This document shows, one piece after another, positions 24,660-37,141 of a DNA stretch of 64,000 nt. Each line of letters begins with the position of its first letter. Position 1 is the stretch's first letter. The stretch is from the NCBI RefSeq assembly GCF_009720365.1, contig NZ_ML769313.1, forward strand, positions 868,668 through 932,667, in the 5' to 3' direction. The DNA comes from Catellatospora paridis (GTDB lineage: Bacteria > Actinomycetota > Actinomycetes > Mycobacteriales > Micromonosporaceae). A program made the translations under genes and the position numbers. Under the pieces are notes generated by a model. It saw only the letters and a list, made by a program, of their open reading frames with translations. It was not told where the DNA came from and did not search any database.

Positions 24660-26591
24660 TCAGGAGGGCTCGGCGGCCCGGGCCGCCGGTGGCGTCCGGT
24701 CGGCGGTGTGGTCGATGACGTGCAGGCCCGCGCCGGTGGGGTCGCGCTTGGCCTGGTACATGGCGAGATCCGCGTCGTGCAGTAGTGCGTCGAACTGCTC
24801 GCCGGAGCCGACCGCGACACCGATGCTCGCGCGGGCAGAAACCTGGCGCCCCTCGATCATCACCGGTGCCGAAAGCGCTTCGAGGATGCGCCCGGCGATG
24901 GCGACGGCACCGGCTGTAGTGGTGCCGATCAGCAGGACCACGAACTCGTCCCCGCCCAGCCGGGCGACAGTGTCGGTCGGGCGGACACACTGGCGCAGGC
25001 GGTCGGCTACGACGACGAGCAGATGGTCGCCGACCTGGTGGCCCAGCTCGTCGTTGACGGCCTTGAAGCCGTCGAGGTCGAGCAGGAGGACTGCTACGTG
25101 ACGCGTGGCCTGGTCGGCGTCGCGCAGGAGCCGTCGCGCGCGTTCGTTGAGCAATGCCCGGTTGGGCAGGCCGGTGAGATGGTCGTGGGTGGCTTCGTGA
25201 TGCAGTTGGTCCTGGAGCACTCGGGCCTCGGTCACGTCACGGATGTTGAGAATGACGCCTGACACGCCCGCGTCGTCGAGCCGGTTGGTGGCCAACGCCT
25301 CCAGCCAGCGGCGGGAGCCGTCCACGTGGTGCGCCAGCAACTGGCGCCGCACGCCGGTGTCAGCGTCAGCTCTCACGTCCGCCAGCAGGTGCTCGACGAC
25401 TGACGCATCGTCGGGGCGCAGGACCTCGGCTACCGGCCGGCCCACGGCCTGTGCGGGTTGCACCCCGAGCAGGTCCTGCAGCGCCGGGCTGGCGTAAAGG
25501 ACCGTGCCCTGGGCGTCGACCAGCAGCGTGAGGTCGGAGGCGTGCTGGACCAGGGACCGGAAACGTTGCTCGTGGTGGCGTAGCTGCCGCATGCTCTCGT
25601 CGAGGTCGCGTAGCAGCCGTACGTTGTCGGCGTAAGCCATGTTCTGGCGGATCATCACCAGCACGACGACGGCGACCGGGAGGAGCAACATCCCCCAGCC
25701 GCGGACGGTCAATCCCTCCTGCCGCAGCTCGAGGAGGAGCAGTAGCTGCGTCGCGGCCACCGCGACGTAAGGCGGGCGGCTGTACGCGGGGCGCGGGCGG
25801 ATGGTCAAGCCACTGGGCCAGGTGCGCATCTGCAGATACTGCACGCGGGCGGCGACGGCCAGCAGGAACGCCGACGCCAGCTGGGTTGCTTGGAGGGTCT
25901 GGGCGTCGTCGGCACGCATGTTGAGCACGTTGAAATAGGTCAAGGCGCCGATCAGCACACCTGCCCCCAGGGCGACTGCTGCCCCAGGGGTGAACGGCGC
26001 CAAGCCGCTGATCAGCAGCTTCACCGCCCCGAAAACCGCGATCAGCGCCACGGCGCAGCCGAGCACCGTGACAGCGAGCTGGCCGGTGTTGTCCGGGGGG
26101 ACGCCGTCTGGTTCGCACACGACATGCCACGCCAGCATGGCAAAGGCGCACATGACGGTGGCCACGTCCAGGCGCAGCCGCATCCGGGCGCGGCCGACCA
26201 CATTCAGCGGGTAGACGAGCATGGCCCAGCCCGCCAACGCTACGCCGACGACGACGAGCGCCGACGACCCGAACAGGATGCGTTCGGATGGGGATGCACG
26301 ACCGAACCCGGCCGCCACCCCCAATGCGCTGCCCAGCGCAAACAACACGCCGGTCACGGCGAGAGTGCGCCAGAACCGGCGCGCCGTCGAGGCTATCTGA
26401 GGCCTTGTCGCGACCTGCCAGCACAGCCACGCGAAGATCAGCCGAATGGCCACCATGACGATATCGGTGGCGCTCATTGCCGCGGGTGTCAGCAACACCG
26501 CCCCGATGGACACGACAGCCCCGACGGCCAGCGCGGCAAGAACCGGGTCAGCAGATCGGCGCTCATGCCGTGCCGGTATGGGTCCACTCAT
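24660..26591 (-). CDS. Membrane PAS-GGDEF diguanylate cyclase
   Basis: This 643-residue protein has about nine predicted transmembrane helices over residues 15-315, a PAS domain (about 340-460, with RFRSLVQHASDLTLLVD and the GVILNIRDVTEARV connector), and a GGDEF domain (about 470-625). The GGDEF domain opens with THDHLTGLPNRALL and has the intact active site RLGGDEFV. It should synthesise c-di-GMP under control of a membrane or PAS signal. It is minus strand, convergent with the catabolic genes, and is the third c-di-GMP gene in 10 kb. The start at 26591 is not decided by a clear ribosome site. Confidence 0.88.
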   Translation of the reverse strand: MSGPIPARHERRSADPVLAALAVGAVVSIGAVLLTPAAMSATDIVMVAIRLIFAWLCWQVATRPQIASTARRFWRTLAVTGVLFALGSALGVAAGFGRASPSERILFGSSALVVVGVALAGWAMLVYPLNVVGRARMRLRLDVATVMCAFAMLAWHVVCEPDGVPPDNTGQLAVTVLGCAVALIAVFGAVKLLISGLAPFTPGAAVALGAGVLIGALTYFNVLNMRADDAQTLQATQLASAFLLAVAARVQYLQMRTWPSGLTIRPRPAYSRPPYVAVAATQLLLLLELRQEGLTVRGWGMLLLPVAVVVLVMIRQNMAYADNVRLLRDLDESMRQLRHHEQRFRSLVQHASDLTLLVDAQGTVLYASPALQDLLGVQPAQAVGRPVAEVLRPDDASVVEHLLADVRADADTGVRRQLLAHHVDGSRRWLEALATNRLDDAGVSGVILNIRDVTEARVLQDQLHHEATHDHLTGLPNRALLNERARRLLRDADQATRHVAVLLLDLDGFKAVNDELGHQVGDHLLVVVADRLRQCVRPTDTVARLGGDEFVVLLIGTTTAGAVAIAGRILEALSAPVMIEGRQVSARASIGVAVGSGEQFDALLHDADLAMYQAKRDPTGAGLHVIDHTADRTPPAARAAEPS

Positions 26592-26670
26592 CCGTAGCCC
26601 TCAACCTCCGCCTACCTCCACACGAGTCAGCCGGCCACCGGCGCCAGTTGCCATCGCTGCTGCAGCTCAG

Positions 26671-26705
26671 CTCAGGTCAGGTCAGGTCAGGTCAGGTCAG
26701 GTCAG
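26671..26705. repeat. Pentanucleotide tandem repeat (GTCAG)
   Basis: Six perfect GTCAG units run from 26676 to 26705, preceded by one CTCAG variant. They lie between the divergent ends of the PAS-GGDEF start (26591) and the flavin reductase stop (26799). The array could vary in copy number by slippage. Confidence 0.9.
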
Positions 26706-26798
26706 CAGCATGTTCTCACCCACCCGAATCCGGCGTGATGGAAGTGCTTTGTCGGTATCCACGGTATGCGGCCGTGCGGACCCGACATCGGCCTCTGT

Positions 26799-28472
26799 TC
26801 AGCCCTGGCGCAGGCGCAGATGTTCATGGACGAACCGGATCGCCATGGCGCCCTCACCGACGGCGGAGGCGACCCGTTTGATGGAGCCGCTGCGCACGTC
26901 GCCTGCGGCGAAGACGCCGAGCCGGCTCGTCTCCAGCAGGTACGGCCGGCGAGGTGTGCCCTGGCGCAGGCCGGTGACGTCGTCGGCGGGCACATCCGGG
27001 CCGGTGAGCACGAAGCCGTGCCGGTCGACTGCGATCTGCTTGTCCAGCCAGGTGGTGCACGGCTCGGCCCCGATGAACACGAACAGGGCCGTGGCCGGGA
27101 TGCGCCGGCAGTGCTCGGTCTTCATGTCGACCACGACCACCTCCTCCAGTCGGTCGCGTCCGGCCAGCTCGCACACTTCGGTGCTGGTGTGGACGGTCAC
27201 GTTCGGCAGTGCGGTGATGCGGTCGGCGAGATAGCGCGACATGTCCCGGCTCAGGTCCTCGTGCATGATCATCAGGTGGACGTGGGCCACGTGGCCGGCC
27301 AGGAACACGGTCGCCTGTCCGGCGGAGTTGCCGCCGCCGACCACGGCCACCTGGTCGCCGCGGCACAGCTGGGCCTCGGCGGCGGTGGCCGCGTAGTAGA
27401 CGCTGGTGCCCTCGAACTCGGCCAGCCTGGGCACCCGCAGCTTGCGGTACCGGGCGCCGGTCGCGATCAGCACGGTCCGGGTCGCGATCTCGGTGCCGTC
27501 GGCCAGCCGTATCAGGTGGAATCCGTCGTGTGCGTCCAGCGCCGTAACCGAGGCCGGCACGTTGATTCGGGCGCCGAACTTGCGCGCCTGCAGCGTGGCC
27601 CTTTCGGCCAGCTCTGCGCCGGAGATCCCGCCCGGGAAGCCGAGGTAGTTCTCGATCCGCGACGAGGTGGCGGCCTGCCCGCCGGCGGCGACCGCGTCAA
27701 GGACCACGACCGACAGACCCTCCGACGCCGCGTACACGCCTGCGGCCAGACCGGCGGGGCCCGCGCCTACGACGACCACGTCGTAGTCGGAGCCGGCGAT
27801 GCTCGGCTCAGCGAGCCCGACGACCCGTGCGAGCTCGTCGTTGGACGGGTTGCGCAGCACCTCCTGGCTGCGCCAGATGACCACCGGCGTCTCCTGCGGG
27901 GTGACGCCGAGCTGGCGCAGCAGGGTCTCGGCGGTGGGGTCCTGCTCCACGTCGATCCAGCGGTACGGCAGCCGGTTGCGGGCGGCGAAGTCGCGCAGCC
28001 GGCGCGCGTCGGTGGAGTAGCGCGAGCCGATGATCCGGATGCCGGCGCCCATCTCGATCAGCAGGGAACGGCGGATCATGAAGGCCCGCAGGATGAGGTC
28101 GCCGAGAGTCGGATCGTGGGCGACCAGGGCGCGTACGTCGTCGACCGGGATGCTGAGCACCTCGCCGGCCTCGCGGACCACGGCGCTCAGCAACGCCGGC
28201 TGGCCTGCCAGCAGGCTGAGCTCGCCGAGGAAGCGGCCCGGCCCGTGCACGCTGATCTCCCGTTCGGCCTTGGATCCGTATCCCTCGATCAGCGCGGCGG
28301 CACCGGACAGGATGACGTGGAAGTCGTAGCTCGGATCACCCTCGTGGAACAGAATGTCGCCGGTGCCGGTTGTGCGGCGTTGCCCGCAGGAGGCCAGCGC
28401 GTCGATCTGTTCGGCGCTCAGCCGCGGATAGGCTCCGTAGCGGTCCGGTGTCTCCTGTACAGGCTCGGACAT
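26799..28472 (-). CDS. Cyclic-nucleotide-binding-like/thioredoxin-reductase-like fusion
   Basis: The 557-residue protein fuses three parts. Residues 15-140 are a CNB fold (GDILFHEGDPS, GRFLGELSLLAGQPALLSAVV); the Arg that contacts cyclic-nucleotide phosphate is not evident. Residues 145-220 are a glutaredoxin-like fold with no Cys (RIIGSRYSTDARRLRDFAA). Residues 228-557 are a thioredoxin-reductase-like FAD/NAD module (VVVVGAGPAGLAAGVYAASE, VAVVGGGNSAGQA, GVFAAGDVRSGS). The redox CxxC of true thioredoxin reductase is replaced by AATSS, so disulfide transfer in the usual way is unlikely. It follows the zinc-ribbon thioredoxin by 49 bases at the end of the chaperone operon. It may be a ligand-gated NAD(P)H oxidoreductase. 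Confidence 0.88.
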   Translation of the reverse strand: MSEPVQETPDRYGAYPRLSAEQIDALASCGQRRTTGTGDILFHEGDPSYDFHVILSGAAALIEGYGSKAEREISVHGPGRFLGELSLLAGQPALLSAVVREAGEVLSIPVDDVRALVAHDPTLGDLILRAFMIRRSLLIEMGAGIRIIGSRYSTDARRLRDFAARNRLPYRWIDVEQDPTAETLLRQLGVTPQETPVVIWRSQEVLRNPSNDELARVVGLAEPSIAGSDYDVVVVGAGPAGLAAGVYAASEGLSVVVLDAVAAGGQAATSSRIENYLGFPGGISGAELAERATLQARKFGARINVPASVTALDAHDGFHLIRLADGTEIATRTVLIATGARYRKLRVPRLAEFEGTSVYYAATAAEAQLCRGDQVAVVGGGNSAGQATVFLAGHVAHVHLMIMHEDLSRDMSRYLADRITALPNVTVHTSTEVCELAGRDRLEEVVVVDMKTEHCRRIPATALFVFIGAEPCTTWLDKQIAVDRHGFVLTGPDVPADDVTGLRQGTPRRPYLLETSRLGVFAAGDVRSGSIKRVASAVGEGAMAIRFVHEHLRLRQG

Positions 28473-28521
28473 CTTTGGTCACCTTCTCTGACGGTCATGC
28501 GGTCGGGTGGCGCACCCGGGT

Positions 28522-28982
28522 TCAGCCTGCGGGAGGCTGGGCCAGCACCTGTTCGACCCAGCGTTGCAGCGCGTCGGGCGGGGCGGCGCCTACCTGGCGG
28601 GACCGCACCTGCCCGTGGTCGAGCAGGAGCAGGAGCGGGATCGACTGGGCCTGGTAGCGGGCCGCCGTCTGCGGCGACTCGTCCACGTTGATCTTGACGG
28701 CTTTCAGTCGTCCCGCGAAGGTCTGCGCGGCCCGCTCCACGCCGGGGGCCACCACCCGGCACGGGCCGCACCAAGGCGCCCACAGGTCGGCCAGCACGGG
28801 CAGCGACGACTGCGCCACGACGGCCTGGAAGTCGGCGTCGGTCGCCTGTGTGACCCAGGGCAGAGCCTGGTGGCAGTTGCCGCAGCGCGGCACCCCCGCT
28901 GCGGCAGCCTGTACCCGGTTGCGCTTGCCGCAGTGCGGGCAGGCGATGACCTCGGCCCTGGTGGCCGGCGGTGCCTGTGTCA

Positions 28983-28983
<1 letters not shown>
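28522..28983 (-). CDS. Zinc-ribbon thioredoxin (thioredoxin-2 type)
   Basis: This 153-residue protein begins with a four-Cys zinc ribbon (CPHC at 15-18, CGNC at 34-37), followed by a thioredoxin domain with the active site APWCGPC near residue 72 and SIPLLLLLDHG before the cis-Pro loop. This is the architecture of E. coli TrxC, a stress-induced thioredoxin. Its ATG overlaps the clpB stop (TGATG), so it is coupled to the chaperone operon. It would reduce disulfides in oxidatively damaged or unfolding proteins. Confidence 0.92.
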
Positions 28984-31633
<2,650 letters not shown>

Positions 31634-31643
<10 letters not shown>

Positions 31644-31937
31644 GACGGTCCCTTTCTCGTGCGTAGGGCCGTTTGCAGCTGGTCGATGCGATCCAGCAGG
31701 TCCATGACCAGGCCGATCGCGGAGTAGTTCAGGGACAGGTCGGCGTGCAGTCGTTGCACCCGCCCGACGCGGCTCAGCGCGGCCGGGGAGAACCACAGCC
31801 GGCCTTCGGCGTCGCGGGAGGCGTCGATGAGGCCCAGCGCCACGTAGCGCTGCACAAGTGCCGGATGCAGCCCTGCCCGCCTGGCGAAGCGGTCCAGGCT
31901 GAGCCTGGCCCGGGACCGCCACCGCGTACGTCCTCAT
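31634..31937 (-). CDS. CbpM/MerR-like chaperone modulator, apparent frameshift
   Basis: The likely start (ATG at 31937, overlapping the dnaJ stop as ATGA) reads MRTYAVAV in one frame. Family-like sequence [20 protein letters not shown] continues one base over, through [20 protein letters not shown] to a stop at 31634. So a single +1 frame change in the first 15 codons separates the start from the body. The body (about 90 residues, MerR-like winged helix then a coiled-coil helix) matches the small modulators encoded next to CbpA-type J proteins. A start in the body frame would need a GTG or CTG. Either a real mutation or an assembly error. Confidence 0.65.
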
Positions 31938-32953
31938 GCCCGTGCCCCCTCTCGCTCAGGCTGGCGGGGATCGAAGGCGGAGGCCCGCGACAGCTCCTCG
32001 AACAGGTCACGCTCGCGGGGGGTCAGGTGCTTGGGCACCATGATCTGGACTTCGGCGTACAGGTCGCCGGGCTCGCCCTGCCGGCGCGGCATGCCCTGCC
32101 CGCGCAGCCGCAGCCGGCGGCCGCTGGAGGTGCCCGGCGGCACGGTCACCTTCGCCTGCCCGCCCGGCGTCTGCAGCGGCACGCTTGCGCCGAGCGCCGC
32201 CTCCCACGGGGCGACCGGCAGCCGCACGTGGATGTCGCGGCCCTCGACCCGGTAACGCGGGTGCGGCGCCAGCCGCACCACCAGATACAGATCACCGGCG
32301 CCTGCGTTGCCGCGTCCCTGTCCGCCCTGTCCGGCCAGGCGGATGCGCTGGCCGTCGCTGACGCCCGGAGGGATGTTGACGTCGTAGCTGCGTGGCCCGT
32401 CCGGCCCCGACAGCGTGATCTTGCGGGGTCCGCCGTGGTACGCCTCCTCGACGGTCAGCGTCAGCTCGGCCTCCTGGTCCGCGCCCGGAATCGGGCCCGC
32501 ACCACGCCCGGCCGCACCTCGTCCGGCGCCACGACCGCGACCACCGAAAAGCCCGCCGAGCAGGTCCTCCATGTCGACGCCCTCGCCGCCGCCCTCATAG
32601 GTCCAGGTGAACGGTTCGCCCTGCTCGCCGCCGCGGAACCCACCCCCGCCGGGGAAACCGCCGCCGCCGCCACGGCCCCGGAAACCACCCGGGCCCGCGC
32701 CGGCGCCGGCCATGTTCTCGTACCCCTCCGGGACCTTGCGGAAGTCCTCGCCGAAGCGGTCGTAGCGGGTCCGCTGCTTCGGGTCGTGCAGCACCTGATA
32801 CGCCTCGTTGATCTCCTTGAACTTCTCCTCGGCGTCCGGACTCTTGTTCACGTCGGGGTGGTACTTGCGGGCGAGCTTGCGAAACGCCTGCTGGATCTCG
32901 TCCGCGGAAGCATCACGGGAGACGCCGAGCACCTCGTAGAAGTCGCGCGCCAT
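31934..32953 (-). CDS. Type B J-domain chaperone (DnaJ/CbpA-like)
   Basis: The 339-residue protein starts with a J domain carrying the essential HPD (KYHPDVNK, about residues 31-35). A very long Gly-rich linker with [15 protein letters not shown] follows, then two C-terminal substrate-binding domains ([32 protein letters not shown]). The four CxxCxGxG zinc motifs of DnaJ are absent, so it is type B. It stimulates DnaK ATPase and hands over unfolded clients. It sits nine bases after grpE. Confidence 0.93.
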   Translation of the reverse strand: MARDFYEVLGVSRDASADEIQQAFRKLARKYHPDVNKSPDAEEKFKEINEAYQVLHDPKQRTRYDRFGEDFRKVPEGYENMAGAGAGPGGFRGRGGGGGFPGGGGFRGGEQGEPFTWTYEGGGEGVDMEDLLGGLFGGRGRGAGRGAAGRGAGPIPGADQEAELTLTVEEAYHGGPRKITLSGPDGPRSYDVNIPPGVSDGQRIRLAGQGGQGRGNAGAGDLYLVVRLAPHPRYRVEGRDIHVRLPVAPWEAALGASVPLQTPGGQAKVTVPPGTSSGRRLRLRGQGMPRRQGEPGDLYAEVQIMVPKHLTPRERDLFEELSRASAFDPRQPEREGARA

Positions 32954-32962
32954 GGCTCGTCC

Positions 32963-33490
32963 TCAGTCGTTTCCGGCGACCACGACCGAAGCCGGCCGCA
33001 GTTGCCGATCACTGTCCCCATAGCCGGGGCGGACCACGTGCAGCACCGTGCCGGGGTCCTGATCGCCGCCGGGCACGACGCTCACCGCCTCGTGCCGCAT
33101 CGGGTCGAAGGGCACGCCGGTCTCCTCACGGCGCGCGAAGCCCATCGCCGACAGCACCGCGACGGCCTGGTCACGCACCGCGCGCACGCCCTCGACCACC
33201 GCGCCCGGATCGCTGTCGGCATGCTCGAGAGCGAGGTCGAGATTGTCCACGACGGGCAGGAACACCGCCGCGACACGCGCGCGTTCGGCAGCCCGCTCCT
33301 GGGCGAGCTGCCGCTCGCAGCGTTTGCGTACGTTGTCCAGGTCCGCCAGCGCCCGGCGCAGGCGGTCCTGCAGCTCGAGTTCGGCAGCCGACGGGCCGGT
33401 CTCGGCCGGCGCCTGGGCCTCGGGGTGAGCCGAGGCCTCAGGCGCCGAGTCGGTTTGCGGCGCAGACTGCGCGTGCGAATGGTGCGTCAT
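32963..33490 (-). CDS. grpE: GrpE nucleotide exchange factor
   Basis: The 175-residue protein has an acidic, Ala/Glu-rich disordered N terminus, a long dimerising helix (LQDRLRRALADLDNVRKRCE) and the C-terminal beta domain (PMRHEAVSVVPGG, VVRPGYGD). It speeds ADP release from DnaK. It begins eight bases after the dnaK stop. Confidence 0.94.
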   Translation of the reverse strand: MTHHSHAQSAPQTDSAPEASAHPEAQAPAETGPSAAELELQDRLRRALADLDNVRKRCERQLAQERAAERARVAAVFLPVVDNLDLALEHADSDPGAVVEGVRAVRDQAVAVLSAMGFARREETGVPFDPMRHEAVSVVPGGDQDPGTVLHVVRPGYGDSDRQLRPASVVVAGND

Positions 33491-33498
33491 CGTGTGCC

Positions 33499-35415
33499 TC
33501 AGCTCGGTGAGAACTCGGCGTCGATGACGTCGTCGTCGCTGGCACCCGGCTGGCCTGCGCCGGTCCGCGCCCCTGCGGCGGGTCCGGTCGGCCCGCCCTG
33601 GTCCGCTCCGGGCGGCGGAGCCGACGGCCGGGCCATCAGGCCCTGGGCGACTTGCTGCAGGTCGCCGATGAGCGAGCGCAGCCGGTCCATCGGCGCTTCT
33701 TCTTTGAGGGCCTGGCGGGCGTCGCCGATCAGCAGTTCCGCGCGCGCCTTGTCGTGCGCGGGCGCCGATTCGCCCAGCTCAGCGAGCCGCTGCTCGACCT
33801 GGTAGGTCAGGGATTCGAGTTCGTTGCGGGTGTCGATGAGCTGCCGGACGCGGACGTCCTCGTCGCGGTGCGCCTCAGCGTCGGCGACCATGCGCTCGAC
33901 CTCGGAGCGGTCCAGGTTGCCGCTGTCGGTGATGGTGATGGCCTGCTCGACGCCGGTGTCCTTGTCCTTGGCGGACACGTTGAGGATGCCGTTGGCATCG
34001 ACGTCGAACGTGACCTCGACCTGCGGAACCCCGCGTGGCGCGGGCCGGATGTTCTCCAGCCGGAAGCGCCCGAGGACACGGTTGTCGGCGGCCAGTTCCC
34101 GCTCGCCCTGCAGGACGACGATGTCCACCGCGGGCTGGTTGTCGTCGGCGGTCGTGAACGTCTCGCTGCGCCGCACCGGGATCGTGGTGTTGCGTTCGAT
34201 GACCTTGGTCATCCGCCCGCCCAGGGTCTCCAGACCCAGCGACAGCGGGATGACGTCGAGCAGCAGCACGTCGGGGCCTTCACCGGTCAGGACCCCGGCC
34301 TGAATCGCGGCGCCCATCGCCACGACCTCGTCGGGGTTGACGCTCATGTTCGGGTCCTTGCCACCGGTCAGCCGCCGCACCAGGGCCTGCACGGCCGGGA
34401 TGCGGGTGGACCCGCCGACGAGGATGACCTCGTCGAGGTCGTTGGCGGTGGTCTTCGCATCGGCCATGGCCTGCTCGACCGGCCCGAGGCAGCGCTGGAC
34501 GAGGTCCTTGGTGAGATCCTCGAACTTCGACCGGGTGATGGTGGTGGTCAGGTGCTTGGGCCCGGACGCGTCGGCGGTGACGAACGGGAGGCTGACCTGC
34601 GTCTGGGTGACCGACGACAGCTCGACCTTGGCCTTCTCCGCGGCTTCGAACAGCCGCTGCAGGGCCTGCGGGTCGCTGCGCAGGTCGATGCCGTTGTCGT
34701 TCTTGAACTCCTCGGCGAGGTGGTCGACCAGCCGCTTGTCGAAGTCGTCGCCACCCAGGTGCGAGTCGCCGGCCGTGGCGCGTACCTCGACGACACCGTC
34801 ACCGACGTCGAGCACGGACACGTCGAAGGTGCCCCCGCCCAGGTCGAACACCAGGACGGTCTCGTGGCCCTTCTTGTCCAGCCCGTAGGCCAGGGCCGCG
34901 GCGGTGGGCTCGTTGATGATGCGCAGCACGTCGAGCCCGGCGATGCGGCCGGCGTCCTTGGTCGCGGTGCGCTGGGCGTCGTTGAAGTACGCCGGCACCG
35001 TGATGACGGCCTGGGTGACCTTCTCACCGAGGAACTTCGACGCGTCGTCGACGAGCTTTCGAAGGATCTGGGCGCTGATCTCCTCCGGGGAGTACATCTT
35101 GCCCTTGACGTCGAAGCGTACGAGGCCGTCCGGGCCGGGCACGACGTCGAACGCGACGGCCTTGGCTTCGGAGCTGATCTCGTCGAAGTGCCGGCCGATG
35201 AACCGTTTCGCGGAGTAGATCGTGCCCTTCGGGTTGAGGATCGCCTGCCGGCGGGCGAGCTGCCCGACCAGGCGTTCACCGGCGTCGGTGAACGCCACGA
35301 CCGAGGGTGTGGTGCGTGAGCCCTCGGCGTTGGGCACGACACTGGCCTGACCGCCCTCGAACACCGCGATCACCGAGTTGGTCGTACCGAGATCTATACC
35401 GACTGCTTTAGCCAT
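33499..35415 (-). CDS. dnaK: DnaK (Hsp70)
   Basis: The 638-residue chaperone starts with the ATPase motif [27 protein letters not shown] and [12 protein letters not shown] follow. The substrate domain begins at [14 protein letters not shown] and a helical lid ends in a Gly/Pro-rich tail with DDDVIDAEF. The ATG at 35415 gives the universal [13 protein letters not shown] start; a longer frame to 35541 is not conserved and runs through the inverted repeat at 35453. As genomes like this usually hold a housekeeping dnaK elsewhere, this may be an extra, stress-specific copy. Neither CIRCE nor the HspR site is visible upstream. Confidence 0.96.
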   Translation of the reverse strand: MAKAVGIDLGTTNSVIAVFEGGQASVVPNAEGSRTTPSVVAFTDAGERLVGQLARRQAILNPKGTIYSAKRFIGRHFDEISSEAKAVAFDVVPGPDGLVRFDVKGKMYSPEEISAQILRKLVDDASKFLGEKVTQAVITVPAYFNDAQRTATKDAGRIAGLDVLRIINEPTAAALAYGLDKKGHETVLVFDLGGGTFDVSVLDVGDGVVEVRATAGDSHLGGDDFDKRLVDHLAEEFKNDNGIDLRSDPQALQRLFEAAEKAKVELSSVTQTQVSLPFVTADASGPKHLTTTITRSKFEDLTKDLVQRCLGPVEQAMADAKTTANDLDEVILVGGSTRIPAVQALVRRLTGGKDPNMSVNPDEVVAMGAAIQAGVLTGEGPDVLLLDVIPLSLGLETLGGRMTKVIERNTTIPVRRSETFTTADDNQPAVDIVVLQGERELAADNRVLGRFRLENIRPAPRGVPQVEVTFDVDANGILNVSAKDKDTGVEQAITITDSGNLDRSEVERMVADAEAHRDEDVRVRQLIDTRNELESLTYQVEQRLAELGESAPAHDKARAELLIGDARQALKEEAPMDRLRSLIGDLQQVAQGLMARPSAPPPGADQGGPTGPAAGARTGAGQPGASDDDVIDAEFSPS

Positions 35416-35452
35416 GCTGATCACCAGCCAGCCGTGGACGCGTGCCAGACAA

Positions 35453-35481
35453 TGCCGGGTGCCAACTACCGTCACCCGGCA
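35453..35481. promoter_or_regulatory. Inverted repeat in the dnaK leader
   Basis: TGCCGGGTG and CACCCGGCA are 9-base perfect arms around an 11-base centre, 37 bases before the dnaK ATG. It could be an operator or an RNA hairpin in the leader. It is distinct from the known CIRCE and HAIR sequences. A TAGTAT box (minus strand, 35623-35628) could be the -10 of a promoter about 200 bases upstream. Confidence 0.5.
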
Positions 35482-35804
35482 GTACGGGCAAGCTTCTACA
35501 AGTTCTTCTGGAATCGAGGTCGGGGAGGCCTCAACGCGCAAAGGGCCGGCAGCACCAACTGCCTGTTAAGCCCTCACTGTCGTGCCGACGGCGCGACCAA
35601 ACCAAATGCGAACCAAATTCTCATACTACTCGTCACGGACGGGATAAAACATGATCCGGATGTTCCGGAAAACCGCGCCCAGTCGGTACAACCGCTCCTT
35701 ATGGCCGGTCTGAAACAGCAGACGCGGCGGCTCAGAGGGTCAGGGTTGGGGCCGATGGCCCCGCGGGCCGTCGATGCCCGCAGGGCCATCGGTATCGGGG
35801 ACGG

Positions 35805-36365
35805 TCAGCTGGTAGCCGCGTGGCTGATCGCCTTCGCCTCGGCCGCAGGCCCGTTCAGGGCCGGGCTGCCCTCGCCGGCGATGGCGATCTTGCGAGGCTT
35901 GGTGACCTCGGTGACCGGCAGGGTCACGGTCAGGACCCCTTCCTGGTATGTCGCGGCGATGTTCGATGTGTCGACATCGTCGCCGAGCGCCAGCCGGCGG
36001 GTGAACGTGCCGGTGGGGCGCTCGCGCAGCAGCCACTCGACGTCTTCGTCGGTACGCAGGCTGCGCTGGGCCGTGATAGTCAGCGTGCTGCCGTCGACGC
36101 TGGCGTCCAGCGTGCCCGGGTCGATGCCGGGCAGGTCGAGGTGCAGCACGTAGTGGTCACCGGACCGGTACAGGTCCATGGCCGTGGCCGCGGGTGAACC
36201 GGCGGCGGCGAACATCCGTTCGACCAGGCGGTCGACGCCGGTGGACCAGGCTGGTCGAGCTCGGCATGGACGCGTTCGTGGTGCTGGCGCTGGTCGGAGC
36301 GCTGGCTCAATCGCTGGTCGCTGCGGCGGGCGGTCGGGGACTGACCCTGTCCACCCTGTGGACAT
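35805..36365 (-). CDS. Hsp20-family small heat shock protein
   Basis: The alpha-crystallin domain is clear from about residue 62 to 165: DLYRSGDHYVLHLDLPGID, SLRTDEDVEWLLRERPTGTF and the closing GVLTVTLPV. It is an ATP-independent holdase. The N-terminal 50 residues (from the ATG at 36365) are Pro/Arg-rich and not typical, so the true start may be closer to Met51 (36215) or an upstream frame may be broken. It has its own position 390 bases from the dnaK start on the same strand, beside the decayed flavin reductase, and belongs functionally to this chaperone block. Confidence 0.82.
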   Translation of the reverse strand: MSTGWTGSVPDRPPQRPAIEPALRPAPAPRTRPCRARPAWSTGVDRLVERMFAAAGSPAATAMDLYRSGDHYVLHLDLPGIDPGTLDASVDGSTLTITAQRSLRTDEDVEWLLRERPTGTFTRRLALGDDVDTSNIAATYQEGVLTVTLPVTEVTKPRKIAIAGEGSPALNGPAAEAKAISHAATS

Positions 36366-36404
36366 CCGTGGGCAGCCCGGTGCGGCGCGTTCAGGACTGA
36401 GCCG

Positions 36405-36905
36405 GGGTGAGCCGGGGTGAGGCGCTCGTGGATGAACCTGATCACCACGGCGTCCTCACCCACCGCGGACGTCACCGGCTTGATGGAGCCGCTGCGCACG
36501 TCGCCTGCGGCGAACGCGCCCGATCGGCTCGTCTCCAGCAGGTTACGGCCGGCGAGGCGCGCCAGAACCGATGCCGACGATGTCGTCGCCGGCCACGTCC
36601 GAGCCGGTCAGCACGAACCCGTGATCGTCGATGGCGACCTTGTCGCCGAGCCACGAGATACCAGGGCTCGGCACCGATGAACACGAACCGGGCCGAGACG
36701 GGATACGCGCGACGTGCTCGGTGTGCCGGGCGAGCGGCACCACCGCCTCGAGCGCTCGTACCCTCCAGCTCGCCAGAGCTCAGTGCCGGTGTCCACGATG
36801 ACGTTGGCAGCGCAAGGATCCGGTCGGCGAGGTAGCGCGACATGTCCCAGCCCAGGTCGTCGTGCAGGACGCGATGAGCAGTTGCCGCCTTCCTTGGTCG
36901 GTTCC
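36405..36905 (-). pseudogene. Decayed copy of the CNB/thioredoxin-reductase-like gene
   Basis: Pieces of the 26799-28472 gene's C-terminal third recur here in three frames: SRYLADRILALP, RFVFIGAEPW, DKVAIDDHGFVLTG, and FAAGDVRSGSIKPV with AVVIRFIHERL at the end. A stretch of about 35 bases at 36481-36515 is identical or nearly so to the intact gene near 26879-26914. The frames are broken at several places and the N-terminal two thirds are missing. It is a recent duplicate of the gene that ends the chaperone operon, in the same orientation. Confidence 0.8.
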
Positions 36906-37141
36906 GCGATCAAGGGCGGCGCGCCCTGATTCCGGTGCTAGCGTTTGATTCAGTTGCGCTTGGCTGTTTTCCCTGGTCCGTGGTGGCTTTGCCTAAATGT
37001 GGCGACGAACTGGTTCCCGCGCGAGGACACCTCGGGGTGCCATGGTTGCTGCCACACCCGAAGGTGCTCGGCGAGGCCACCTGGCTGGCGAGCGCATGTC
37101 CAGGCTGACACCCGGCACCAGGCCGGGGAAGGCGGGCTCTG

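Noticed and set aside
35416..35700. CIRCE or HspR (HAIR) operator before dnaK
   Set aside because: TTGAG and CTCGA near 35518-35538 look like HAIR halves, but their spacing is 11 bases instead of nine and arms are imperfect; no TTAGCACTC arms are present.
36194..36400. A plus-strand small membrane protein (GMDAFVVLALVGALAQSL)
   Set aside because: It is antisense to the Hsp20 N terminus, has no ribosome site and ends in an unrelated tail; the hydrophobic stretch alone is not enough.
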